From positions 91,745,474-91,809,473 of the forward strand of contig OV884011.1 in assembly GCA_930367205.1 (NCBI GenBank): a stretch of DNA of 64,000 bases. Reading direction: 5' to 3'. Numbering within the stretch: the stretch's first letter is position 1; the number at the start of each line of letters is the position of its first letter. The DNA is from Acanthosoma haemorrhoidale. Lineage: Eukaryota; Arthropoda; Insecta; Hemiptera; Acanthosomatidae. Under the pieces are notes generated by a model. That model was given only the letters and a program-made list of their open reading frames with translations, did not search any database and was not told the DNA's origin. The position numbers were made by a program, and so were the translations under genes. Shown here one piece after another: positions 48,225-59,309 of this stretch.

Positions 48225-48405
48225 GGTTTTTATAGTGGGGACATAACACTCACACAGATATCCAGCGTAGACATATCAAATTTTTCGACTCATTACAATA
48301 TCTAACAAACCCGGTGTTTAACACTATAACCCCCGCTCTGTTCCCCCAACGATGGCAGGACGCTGTCGCGGCTGGAACACTCTAGTCCTAGGTTCTAGGT
48401 AGAGA
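48225..48405 (+). mobile_element. Jockey-type retrotransposon 3' end, copy C (very short)
   Basis: From about 48269 an uninterrupted frame reads RHIKFFDSLQYLTNPVFNTI, then TPALFPQRWQDA, and ends at a TAG near 48384. It corresponds to the last ~40 codons of copies A (HIKFFDS) and B (HIRFFDSLQNLTNP) and is the best preserved of the three for this region. Only the extreme C-terminus remains, so the copy is strongly 5'-truncated. A TTTGT-rich tail follows in place of the UTR seen in A and B. Confidence 0.75.
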
Positions 48406-48407
48406 TT

Positions 48408-48455
48408 TAGTTTGTTTTGTTTAGTTTTGTTTTGTTTAGTTTGTTTTGTTTTGTT
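48408..48455. repeat. (TTTTG/TTTAG)n simple repeat
   Basis: Tandem TTTGTTTTG and TTTAGTTTTG units following Jockey copy C. In non-LTR elements a simple-sequence tail marks the 3' end, so this may be the element's own tail. Confidence 0.85.
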
Positions 48456-48559
48456 CCTAGTGTTTAGTGTTGGTGTCGGTGACAAATAGAAGGTGAGCCT
48501 CATCACCTAGTGTTGTATAAGAACAATGAGCTATTAACGACAATAAAAACTTATTATAT

Positions 48560-51030
48560 TTAGGCACTCCGCCAAATGCATGTAAATGCAGAAAGAGGAG
48601 AAACATGTAATCCAAATATTTTGTACATTGTATTGTTTTGTTAAGGTTAAAAAAAAACAAAAAAAAAAAACACAGTTTCAAAGGTTGTGGAGAAAATTGG
48701 TAATATTTAAAAAAAGTACACTGTATCCATCTTTAAAATTTAATTTATTCATTCTTGTTGTCAAGTTTCAGACTGCCTGTTTCACGTAATTAGGCAACAA
48801 ATGTTGCGTCATTCCAAATTTGAAAAAAAAACATAAATAAATTAACAAAGTCACTAAAATACCTCCTAGTCAGGGAATCGTCATTTTGGATAAAAAAAAT
48901 TATGTTAGCTGGTTACTTCTCTTGGAACGTCCTAGATATAATTTGCCATGTAAATGTTATTACAATTTATATTGTTTAATACTACTGAAACAGGCTATCG
49001 ATATACATTGGTATCACGCATTTTAATGCCTTTATGAATAAATGAAATGTGGTGGTTGGTTTAAGTTTCGTCTAAAATGTCATAGTAGGGCTGAGGCCAA
49101 TTACAATCTAGTTAATTATAGTAACTACGTATGTGTGGGTAATTATGTTTTAATATGCCAATAACTAGTTGAAATCCACTTAAATCTTTAGAAGGGGTTA
49201 CTTTTACACCGATGTGTTTAAAATAAAATATTAAAGTGAAACCAAGATAGCAGTAAAATATGTATAAATATTCATATGATTCTGTTCGCCCAGCATAAAA
49301 GCTATTATTCAGTTGATTGAAGATCTTTTGCCTTTGCCCTGAATTTTAATTGTAGGCATCTTGTGGCTCAGTTATTCTTCGAATTCAGCTTTTCCTCCCA
49401 TTTCTAAGATTGTCCTGTTTGAACTAATAATTTGCTATTATTTTAAAATGTTTACCAAAGCATAAAGAGCATTGTGCTCCATCTCCAGATATCAAGTAGA
49501 CACTTCAACCGTGAAGAATTAATAACGACGAGAAAAGGGAGAAAATGCCTTTTAGAAAAGAAGTAATTACAAACATTCACAACAGAAAGCTATGAAAAAA
49601 AAAAAAAAAAAAGGCATCGAGAGTACTTATTTCCCTTTAATAAATTTTCAAGTGACCTCCAAGTGGAGGGGGAGGCGAGTGTGAACTTTTCTGATTAGCC
49701 GTGCGTCAGTCACAGGCAAGCTTCATTAACTCCTGTTTATACCTTTTTAGTGATTTAACAACATTCAATTCAGTTTTCCGATAGTTATGCGGAAGCTCAG
49801 AGGAAAATAAACTGTGTTAAACACAAGCCTAGCATAAACTTGATAGAATAAAAAAACATTTTTTTTGTAATATTTGACTGATTTTAATTGAAGATTCCAT
49901 GGAACATTTATCTGGTACGTGAATATTATTAAACATACTTAATACTTGTTTGTAGTTAAGTAATGGTCCCTATGGGTACGATGGAATAATTATAGAGTTC
50001 GTTTTAGTGTTTAGCTATTTTGAAATCAGTTAAATAAGAGATGACTCTTCAACTCCAAAGAACAATCTACTAAATACTTCATAAGATATAATAATTTTAA
50101 CAAGCCTTACGTTGAAACTCAGCTTTAAGATCTCACTTGGCTATTAAGGATTCATTTCAGTTCCACATATCGATTGCCCTATTTAAACGTTTTTATGTTT
50201 CAATAGTCTATAAATTACTAAATAGTTTATTTCATAATTTCTCTGATCTATTCTCAATAAAACAATTCTTCAAAGTCATCCTGTACTATTGGTCCATTTA
50301 CTAATTTCCTGAATATACTAAATAATATGGACTGAGAGTATTAATCACATTCCTCGGGCAATGAGAATCAATTTTAAGAGAAAGTTTGAAATAATATAAG
50401 TCGAAAACCGAAACAAATTTATGTAAGATGGCTTTGGAAAAAATATAATTAATGAGAAAAAAATCAAGAGGGCATTAACTTCTGAAGCATAATAGGTAGT
50501 TCTTCGTGTTAGAAATTAATGTATCAAATCTTTTATCTCCATGTTTTTAATAAATTTAAATTAAGCAATCTTTCGTCTCTCTGTTAAAATATCTGTCTAC
50601 TTTTATGCCCGTTTCTCACTGTGTATGTTCTACCACGAAGCCTTAAAAATTCAACGATCTATTTTTAATTTTAATTTTTTTAACCACCTTCAAGCAGGCA
50701 CTCCATAAGGGTCCAATTAACCTAAATATTCTATATTTTTTCCTCATCCTGAATTTCTAACTAGAGAGCTTAGAAAAAAAAAATATATAAATAAATAAAA
50801 AACAAATAATTTTAATAAAAGCTTTATTCCATAAAACTCAGTAACTAACATAAACACCAAGACAAAATGACAAACTAAATTAAGTTAATTGGTCTTCCGA
50901 ATTTTTTAGAGCAATTACACAATCGCTTAATAAGTCCCGTATACCACTGGATATCATTTCGTTTCTTTAAACCTCCCTCATTTCGTAAATGTCCCCCCTC
51001 CAAAAAATACAAAAAAAACTAAAGCATATG
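48560..51030. other. AT-rich noncoding DNA
   Basis: No gene seen. Poly-A runs at about 48648-48670 and 49593-49612. A short GC-richer patch at about 49650-49730 contains TGATTAGCCGTGCGTCAGTCACAGG-like sequence and could be regulatory, but this is not supported further. Confidence 0.45.
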
Positions 51031-51035
51031 TTTAA

Positions 51036-51540
51036 TTTTGAACCTACTTCTAATCGTAACACTTAATCGTTAAAGGCTCGACAAAACTTTAGGGCATTAG
51101 TGGTCATGATTTTTGGAAATGCAATTACTTTTGATTGTCAGTTTGTGGGATTTAGATCTAAAACCGTCGCGTTTATCGAACGCAACCTGTAACAGCCAGA
51201 AGTATTTTTGTTCAATTGTTACAACATAATTTTTAATATGCGGTCAGTTTTCGGTAGGCTATTTCGAATTCAGATTGGCTTGCTTCAAATTTGGAGCCTA
51301 GTTCCAATCGTAGAGCCAAAGTTCCTGGAACTGCAATTACTTTCGGTGGTCAGTTGTTGCGGTTTTGATCTACTAGCTAAGTTTTTTCGTTGGCTGTTTT
51401 CAAACAAATTTTTTAATTGATTGTTTTATAATCACGTACGTTAACTTGAATTCGTTTTAAAGAAAACTTGCTGCAGTTTTTGAACCTAGTTTCAATCGTA
51501 AGACTTTAAGGTTAATGACCTATACAAATAACTGTAATTG
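51036..51540. repeat. Degenerate tandem repeat, about 2.5 units of 190-250 bp
   Basis: A block of the form TTTTGAACCTA.TT..AATCGTA recurs at about 51036, 51289 and 51476 (TTTGGAGCCTAGTTCCAATCGTA in the middle copy). A second block, GGAA.TGCAATTACTTT followed by GGTCAGTT-like sequence and TAGATCTA/TGATCTACTA, occurs at about 51115 and 51332. Units are strongly diverged, so this is an old duplication. The sequence is unrelated to the mariner satellite. Confidence 0.6.
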
Positions 51541-51899
51541 TTCGATTTATATGTTTAGTTGATAGATAAGAAATGTATTTTTAATAAAACTGATTAATGA
51601 ATTAAGAAGCAGTTTTTTAGACCTATTAAAATTTGTGTGACTTAATGAGTTATTAGGTAATGCAAGTAAGCCAACTGTGGCTGGAATTGTGGAAATTAAA
51701 AAAAACCATCTATTCAGTCAAATAGCATTTATCGAAACTGTAATTTAGGGAGAGTATAAAATGGCCATTGCAACTATCGGGTAGGGATGATCCTTGTTGC
51801 AGATCAATCGATCTTTTTTTTTTTCAATCTCTTCGATCACATTGTGAATTTTTACCGTGTTCGTGCAAGCTGGAAGATAGCACAGCGAGCTAGGGAATA

Positions 51900-52090
51900 A
51901 AAAAAATTCCATCAGTGGGTCATTTAGCCCAAACCATAGCTGTGGTGTCCTATTGCGGTGACCCATCTTCCCCGGGCCCGCTGATGACTCGCTTAGCCGC
52001 CCACAAAGGACAGCTAATTATGGCGGCACTCGGGAGAATGGCACTCCGCGTTATGAAAAATCACAGCCGGCTATGGCTCGTGAAGAAATT
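51900..52090. other. GC-richer island, candidate conserved noncoding element
   Basis: About 190 bp of balanced composition (CCCCGGGCCCGCTGATGACTC and TTATGGCGGCACTCGG-type words) between AT-rich flanks. It is open on plus for 63 codons, but without motif. Regulatory function is an inference. Confidence 0.3.
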
Positions 52091-52099
52091 TAACTGTTT

Positions 52100-53265
52100 T
52101 TTCTGAGTGGGGTAAAAACTACTGTTTTGATTAAACAATTTCAGTCATTATAATTTTCTAAGATGTACTTACACAGGAAAACATAAATTAAATTCACATT
52201 CATTTTATTTTATTCAGTGGTTGACACATTCCCCCTCTTTGTAAGAATATGAAATTTTACATTTTTCCGGAGATGTAGTTATTTAATTTCCATTTATCCA
52301 ACATGCCTATAAACAAATATACATTTTAGATGCACGGTTTAATTTCGGTAGTAGTTTTAGCTTAGAAGTACTATTGTGTGTGACAACAGTATAAATTGAA
52401 TTAACGTATTGAGAAATAAAGGTAACACATAAATATAAAGTCTGATATCATATGCATTAGTTTCAGGATACAATGAAACCAAAATTGACAATTATACATT
52501 ATAAGTTATTATGACTAGTGCAGAAAACCAAATGATTCACCTATTTATAAAAAATGAAATATATAAATCCATCAGAGATATCGGCATTTATATTTTTGAA
52601 ACCCTTATTTAGCCATTAAGCTCATTGTTTAATATTAATGTTAAAAAATCTATATTCAAAATTTTAAAGAATCGTGTATGTAACACGCCCAAATTGCTTG
52701 ACCAAAGAAGAAAATGTGAGCTATAGACACGCTAAACATCAGAAAATGTCTGTTATGATTTTGTTCAACCTACTTTTGTTATTACTGAACATATACTCAG
52801 TGTTATGATGTTGTTGACAGGCAATAGGTTGGACATGCCCTAAAACAAACAGTTAAAAAAAACTGTAAACTTTTGTTAAATCGATGAAATGGTTTCAATT
52901 GTAGAACTATATTCCCCATTATTTTCAGATTGATGCTATTTTTTAAATTGTACATATTCATCGCTTGGGTATATGATTTTAACAGTAAGTGGTGTCAGGA
53001 GGATTTGTGCGTACATTGCTCGTTTGGATTTGCCATTACGCACTCGAATTTAGTGGGAGATGACGGCTTATTGACGGGTTTCAATACTTTGATCTCCATC
53101 TTGGGAATATTATATTTATTACTTAGTGAAGCTGTGAGGAAAAATCTAGTTCATCCAGATTATACTGTTCAAAGACTAGACGGTAATTTTTCCAGTTGGT
53201 GTTTCGACAGCAAAAGATGTTTCGCGGCATACATCGCTTAAGACTAACGCTAAAATTCCTTTATC
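52100..53265. other. AT-rich noncoding DNA with one unconvincing ORF
   Basis: A 102-codon ORF beginning ATG at 52933 follows a plausible acceptor (ATTATTTTCAG at 52918-52928). It has a hydrophobic segment (LISILGILYLLLSEA) and six cysteines but no recognised domain. I regard it as probably chance, though a last exon is possible. Confidence 0.35.
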
Positions 53266-53282
53266 TCCCCCCCCCCCCCCCC
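53266..53282. repeat. Poly-C tract (about 17 C)
   Basis: Uninterrupted C run at the left edge of a GC-richer island. Confidence 0.9.
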
Positions 53283-53480
53283 GGACGCACTGCCAGGCAT
53301 CATTGTGACAAACGAGATACTATCTCTTGCTCTACAAGCACCTGACGCCTAATTCCCGACCGCAGGTAGAGCATAATTCGGGTTGCAATTAATCCCAATT
53401 TCTGCCACCATGCAATCCGTATCACTAATACTATTCAGCCTAGAGGCACGTACCATTTAGCGGCCAAGTCAATAGGGCGA
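53283..53480. other. GC-richer island, unidentified
   Basis: Balanced composition, unique sequence, with inverted related words (TCTTGCTCTACAAGCACCTG and GCAGGTAGAGCA) on either side of about 53350. No ORF. Could be a conserved noncoding element or a repeat remnant. Confidence 0.3.
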
Positions 53481-53489
53481 GCGTCTAAG

Positions 53490-56140
53490 TATTTTTATTA
53501 AAATTAAATAACGGGAAGTATGCAAATAAAAATTCAACGTGAAAAAACTTTTAATATTTGCTTAAGTTGATAAAATTGCTTAAGTGAAATGAAAGTGAAA
53601 AAAAAAAAAATTCCACTCAGAATTTAATTATGATGAACACATTACGTTATGCTTATGCTTTTATTTAAAATAATAGAATAAAATCTTAAAGGGGAGGGAA
53701 TATGTTTGTATATATAAAATAAGTTTACTAAATAGCGTCTATCTGAAAGGACGATCACGAATGGAAATAGGGAAAGAATTCCAGAGGTTTCCCGCTTGGG
53801 GAATGAAAGACCTTTCAAACGACGCAGTCTTATAGAGAGGAATATAACGGTTGGAGGGACGGGCTCGGGTGTTTCATGAGTGGATAGAGGATTTTAACTT
53901 TAAGAAGTTGAATATGTAGGATAGATTTTTGGAGTTTACGTTTTTGGTGCAATTTGATAAAGCTAATTAAGTAAGGATGGTACGGTGATGGTGCTTTGAT
54001 GCTATAAAACAATTAAAATTTTCTGCAACATTGATTTAGTGGTTTTTTGAAAAACAATTGAGGGCCTTACTAAATTATGAAAGTCACCCACTCCCAATTT
54101 TGGTCAACCATTACTACCCGTTTCACATTTTTCCCCCCGAATGTCATTTTAACAAAAAACACACCAGGAACGCAACAGAAAACGTTTACGTGTGTTTTGT
54201 ACTTTCCGCTTTGAGATGAAAATTGAATAAAAAAGAAGAAAACTTTTGCATTTTATCAATTTAAAAATATATAGCATGAATAACTAAAATAAGCTAAACA
54301 CAGTTTTACGGAACAAAAGTGAAGAATAAATCTCAAATTGCAATTTTGATTTGTCAGAACCGGCCTCATTATGTAATACATAATTCATACTCCATTCATA
54401 AAAAAACAAACATTTATTTATTACCTACTATCGCAGTTAATTGGGTATAGTAAATTTCAAACGAACAGTATTTTCTACGAACTATATTCTTTAGTTTAAT
54501 TATTTACCTTCAATACATATACAGTATGCTATAGTTTTGTCAACAAGCCATCCTGCAATAATACATAACGTACATGTGCGGAGTTGTTGGATTCCTTTAT
54601 ATTGAAAACAACGAGTTCTTGAACATCAACTGAAATTTCCCCAACAGTTTTAAATAGTTTGCTTGAAGTGAGGTGTTTGTTTCAAAACAAGCCAAATACA
54701 TATTCAGATATTTCACAGGACAGACAAAAAACAAACCCAATCCTTGAATTTAGGTAAATACTTTTGGTGCTCTTGGAAAGAACCAAGGTCCGTGATTGCT
54801 TAAAGAGAACTTTCATCATTAACAATATTTTACTTTTTATGTGAATTGGGATTCTTTTTTGTCTCTCCTGTAAAATTTCTGAAAATGGTTCAAGCTGGTT
54901 CTAAAACATAATCTCTTAAAAAACTAGTGAGAATCAGTCACAAAAGATCCCGTTTACAATAATATCTTAAAAGCACTAACGAAAATTTCTTATTCAACCC
55001 CCCTATTTGATGACAAAACAAAACAATACTGAGCATTCAGAGGATCGGAAATACTTAGAGATCTGTTTTATATCTATATTGCTAGTCAATTTAGTAATTA
55101 CAATTTGAAAGCATTTCATGAGATGCAAAAGATTAATGTAATATCATTATTTGATAAATTTCATTAAATATTGAGATGAGTACTGACGCCACGCTACTTA
55201 AAAAGCGGAATTAGTAGTGCCAACGGGACCAAAGTGTTACCTGATATAGGTGGGATAAAAGAAAAGCTTAATTGACATGCAGAAGAGGTAGGGGGTTCAA
55301 GTAGGGAGAGAATGTTTCAAAAGGTTTTGGAGAGCTTTGTTCAATTTTTTTTTTGGGGAAGGGGATCAGCCGGCTGACATCCTATAAATTCCCCGCTAAC
55401 ACTTCGTCAATAGCTGTCCGTCATCCGGGCACAAAGGAAACGACGATGAAAAGGCCTGTATAAATTGTATTAAATTTTTATATCCCTATCTCTTGAATAA
55501 TGTGTGAGAGTCAAGCCGCAGTTGCCCGTGAGCTACTATTGAGTTCTTACAAATGAAAAACTCCAAAAGGAGTAGTTTTCATAAATTATACTGAATGATA
55601 TAACTTATAATTATTGTTAGCTACATTGGTTGAGTAAATCGTGTTTGAGCAAAACTGATATAAATAAAAATTTAGTAACCAAGTACAGTAGGTGTAAATT
55701 TGAAACATTTGCGGTAAGCATTTGACACACTGAGAAATACACTTGACAAATTTAGTTATCAAGAGATTGTTAGATTGAATGAAACCTGTTTAGTCTAAAT
55801 TTTTAAAGAAGCCAGTTCCATGGTCATACATATATATAGCAGGGTCTATAATATAAACTTCTATAGCGTTCTAGATTCACTGATTTTTGTCTATTCAATT
55901 ATTATCTATTATTATTATGTCCTAGATCAACTTAGTAGGCAAATAAAGCTTAACCATCGGCCGAGTACGATGGGGAAATTAAACGCTTAATTAATATTAA
56001 ACTATTTCAGTTAAGTGATAAGAGGCTATAAATATAAATAATACCCCCAAAAATATAAAAAAAAATGAAATCAAAAAATTATACAGAAATTTCTGTTTTG
56101 ATTTTTTATGTAAATGAAATGATTTTTGTTTAAAAAAAAA
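53490..56140. other. AT-rich noncoding DNA
   Basis: No recognised gene or element. A short minus ORF at 53830-54012 has no motif. Ends in a poly-A run next to the Tc1-like relic. Confidence 0.5.
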
Positions 56141-56147
56141 AAAAAAG

Positions 56148-56395
56148 GTTTTAACCGTCGAGCAAGCAGCCCGTATTGTTGCTTTATTGTAAGACGCTTG
56201 TAGCTAATGATAAGCGGCCCGTACCATGGGTTTGCCTAAAATTACTGTTTGTAGAGCAAGTAAACGTTATTGTGAGACATGTTTGTGATATCGCAGGCCC
56301 GGATCAGGTCGGCTGCGAGCGAAAGAGCCAAGAGATGACCGGTTATTGTACTACACAGGCTTTGAAATTGGTTTTCGATTGCTACTGAGAATGCT
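56148..56395 (+). pseudogene. Tc1-like transposase N-terminus, left arm of fold-back
   Basis: One frame, with stops but no frameshift, reads VLTVEQAARIVALL, then a stop, DACS, three stops, and AARTMGLPKITVCRASKRYC, then RRPGSGRLRAKEPRDDRLL. This is the paired helix-turn-helix DNA-binding region of a Tc1/mariner-superfamily (Tc1-like) transposase, followed by the family's GRPR-like motif (RRPGSGR). The catalytic DDE domain is absent. The poly-A run directly upstream lies where the element's 5' untranslated end should be. Together with the inverted copy at 56400-56639 it makes a large hairpin. Confidence 0.8.
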
Positions 56396-56399
56396 CAAG

Positions 56400-56639
56400 T
56401 TCATATTGCTACTCCCTGAATTGTACAAAGAAGTTGAGCAGTCTTAGTAGCAATTGAAAGCCGATTCAGAGGCACGTGTAGTACACTTATTGAACCAACT
56501 TGTCTCACGGTAACGTGTAATTAATTACTCTCCGAAGAGTAATTTCAGGTAAACCCAATGCACGGGCTGCATGTCTTTGGCTTCAAGCGTCTTCCGCATA
56601 AGTAACAACACGGGCTACTTTCTCGACAGGCAAAACCAT
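56400..56639 (-). pseudogene. Tc1-like transposase N-terminus, right arm of fold-back
   Basis: On the minus strand from an ATG at 56639: MVLPVEKVARVVTYAEDA, a stop, then SQRHAARALGLPEITLRRV. It aligns with the left arm (LTVEQAARIVALL...AARTMGLPKIT) and with the Tc1-like consensus. The two copies lie tail to tail, so both outer ends are transposase 5' ends. The central junction contains ATTGCTACTGAGAATGCTCAA and its imperfect complement around a loop of about 30 bases. The arms differ by many substitutions, so the inversion is old or brought together two different copies. Confidence 0.8.
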
Positions 56640-56644
56640 TTTTT

Positions 56645-57210
56645 AAATTAAAAAAAAACAAAAATAAAACTTTGTGGTGAATTTTTGTAGAGCATTTACA
56701 TAAGAAACCAAAATAGATATTTCTGTATAATATTTTTAAATATTTATCGGGGTCTATTCTTCGTTTATAATTATAGCCTTTTACCACAGGAAACGTTTAT
56801 TAGGTCACTGATTTTTTTTTTTTTTTTTTTTTTTTGTGGGGCAGTAAATATATACAGTACTCTAATATTTAGTGGCTGAGATAAAAGAAAAAAAAGTACT
56901 ATCTATAAAACAAAGCATTTGAAAAATAATTTAATTAAGTGCGCATTTATTGCAAATATGCAGAAAAATAAAAATATTTTAACGAGCTAACATTCCTTCC
57001 TAATTCTCTCCTAACACAGCATTTCGAGTCCTAGGTTTCTTTTTGGCGGAAAACTAATGTAGTTTTAGATTAAAATTTTATAATAGAAGCTTTTATGTAT
57101 TGTGGATCTGTAAATTATCACTATAGTTATTGAAGCTGCATAAAAGGTTTATGTAATATACAGTTAACATTTTTGATTTCCATTAAACATTTAATTTTTT
57201 CTAAAAATAA
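56645..57210. other. AT-rich spacer with poly-T tract
   Basis: Contains a run of about 25 T at about 56811-56835 and otherwise featureless AT-rich DNA between the fold-back and the third Tc1-like fragment. Confidence 0.6.
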
Positions 57211-57215
57211 AAAGG

Positions 57216-57287
57216 GTTTTAACCGTCGAGCAAGTACCCCATGTTGTTGCTTTATTGGAAGACGCTTGAAGCCAAAGATAAGCAGGA
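57216..57287 (+). pseudogene. Tc1-like transposase N-terminal fragment, third copy
   Basis: VLTVEQVPHVVALLEDA, a stop, then SQR: the first ~22 codons of the same transposase as in the fold-back. It starts after an A-rich stretch ending in GGGTTTTAACCGTCGAGC, nearly identical to the start of the left arm. It breaks off after AAGCAGG into unrelated AT-rich sequence. Confidence 0.75.
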
Positions 57288-57299
57288 ATTTAATAATTC

Positions 57300-57885
57300 G
57301 GTACGTAAAAATAAAAGAATTCTTACGATGGCAATGAAACATTACATCATGCATAGGTCTATTTTGTAATATTATTTTTTATATAGAAAAATAATAATTT
57401 TTTACATGTAATGTGTTTGATATTTAGTACTTAGGACACATGAATAGGCGAAGCTTAACTTATCTAAAAATAAAAATAAAAGACTATAAAGCCTTCTTTT
57501 GAAAAAAACAATTTCACATAAGGAATAAATGTAAGGTTGGGAAAAAAATAACCAGAAGATAAAGAAACATTTTAAAGAAGACCTCTAAAATGTCATGATA
57601 TTAAGTGGATTCACTACAAATTCACGTACAAATATGCATACTATAGTAACATCAAGAAAAAAATTAATTACATTTCTTACTTAATAATATTTTACTTAAG
57701 AATCTAACGAGAGGCTAAGTTTCTATTTTTCAAGTACATTCAGCATTTATCAAAATATAGTAATTTGCTTGACAAACACTGTTTGTATACACTTATGTTT
57801 TATGATAGCTCCCTAGTATAAAATGATTCGCATCGCTCATAATTGAATGAAGAGGTAGTTGAGGTTTTAGTGTATACTCATCGAC
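57300..57885. other. AT-rich noncoding DNA
   Basis: Nothing recognised. Confidence 0.5.
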
Positions 57886-57889
57886 TTGA

Positions 57890-58735
57890 CTATGAACTGT
57901 GCACGCCCTAGAAGGGCGTCCGGGGACGCTAACAAAGGGCTAGGCGTAGAGTCATGAGACCATTAAAGCAGATTAGATAGCCCTGATCCGGCGAATGTCC
58001 TCGTTATGCTCTACTGTAAAACCCCAGAGTGGCGCCTGTAATGCTGACGGATCACGTAGCGGCGCTACCTCATTAGAGGACCGCATAAGACACAGCTTTT
58101 CGATATATTACCCTCTAGGGCCGTATTAGCCTCTGTGTAATTGATACTGTTTACGATCTAATAATTTCTAACCTCAAAGTCCCATATAATCCTGTTATAT
58201 CCGCGGATAATCTACTTGAATATCGGCTGAGATCCTTGCGAATTAGTCGGTGGGTATTTTACTTTCTCAAACATACGGACGTCTACACATAGTCAAATCG
58301 TACTTTCAATTTTAGTTATATTCCATTTCCATAGCATCTCGTATCATAGTGAGTCACGTTTCGTTTGGTGAAGAGGCTAGGGACTCCTCCATGATCCCGG
58401 TGAAGGAAAGACATACTTCGGGGACCAAGTGCATCCCCTTTCTCCCATCCCCTTCTTCCCAACCTCATGGAATCCTTATAAAACTCATTAAAACCGGCTG
58501 TACCCTGGGCACGTGGCCTACTAAGTTGATACCAATCACTAAATCCGGAGTACCAATGATTCAGAGAAATGATCGAGCCTCGATGGTAGGCAGACACGGA
58601 GAGCGTGGAATAGACCATGTGATTAGCAAGGATTTAGCTAGTATCGAACTCTAGTCCGAGACGCACTACAGAGCTAGCGAAATCAGAAGCTCCCGTTTAA
58701 TATACAATAACGGGAGACACGTTGACTAAACACAA
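57890..58735. repeat. GC-richer segment, probably an undescribed element
   Basis: About 850 bp of near-balanced composition with abrupt AT-rich borders. At 58316-58654 both strands are open for about 100 codons without any recognised domain. Near the right end CTCCCGTT and AACGGGAG (58690-58697 and 58709-58716) form a perfect 8-bp stem, which could be a hairpin of an element end. No terminal repeats or target duplication could be established. Confidence 0.3.
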
Positions 58736-58965
58736 CGTGAGCATGGAATAATTATACTTTGATATGGTGTTCTATGAATTTTAACCAAAAAATTAAGTTG
58801 ATTAGATTGTTTTAATTATTATTAACACATTGCAACACGATTTGTCGAATGAGGTCATTGAAACGATGCAAATTGGGTCATAATTGCGATACCGAAGTAT
58901 TTTGGTAAAACAGAAGATAATTGAAATATAGCATATTTATGAATCGGCCTGTAAGAGTATTTTTT
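58736..58965. other. AT-rich noncoding DNA
   Basis: Nothing recognised. Confidence 0.5.
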
Positions 58966-58969
58966 TGTA

Positions 58970-59300
58970 AGAGGTTTTAATAGGACCAGGCCCGAATCAC
59001 AATGTGGATGAGTTAAGACTAATTAATGGCAATAAAACGCAGCTACTGACAGAGGTAACGCCCTTGCACATTGGCTTTGTCAAGACAAGCTTTAGTGCGG
59101 GCAGTGACGTCGTTATGGCACAGCCCTTTAGCTCTGACCATTACTGCATTACAGTCAGAGGTCACCTAATACTGTTAGCCTATCTCCAAGCCGCCTTAAC
59201 CTACTAATATCCTTAATGAGGGGTTACCGGAGCCTGAAACACACACTAAGTATCCGTATCAAGCCCTTGTGAGCTAGGAGAGGGATCTAAATCCCATTAC
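58970..59300. other. GC-richer island, candidate enhancer-like element
   Basis: About 330 bp of balanced composition with dense, varied short words typical of factor sites: CACAATGTGG, ACTAATTAATGG, CAATAAAAC, CTGACAG, TGACGTC and AGGTCACC. The 67-codon ORF at 59004-59207 has no motif. Calling this regulatory is inference from composition and word content only. Confidence 0.3.
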
Positions 59301-59309
59301 CTCATTGGG

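Noticed and set aside
31455..58660. Homology between the GC-rich block at 31455-31870 and the reverse complement of 58320-58660
   Set aside because: A stretch of about 40 bases looks alike (GGAT.C...TGG.CCC then CTTCAC.GG), but similarity does not extend to either side, so I cannot separate it from chance.
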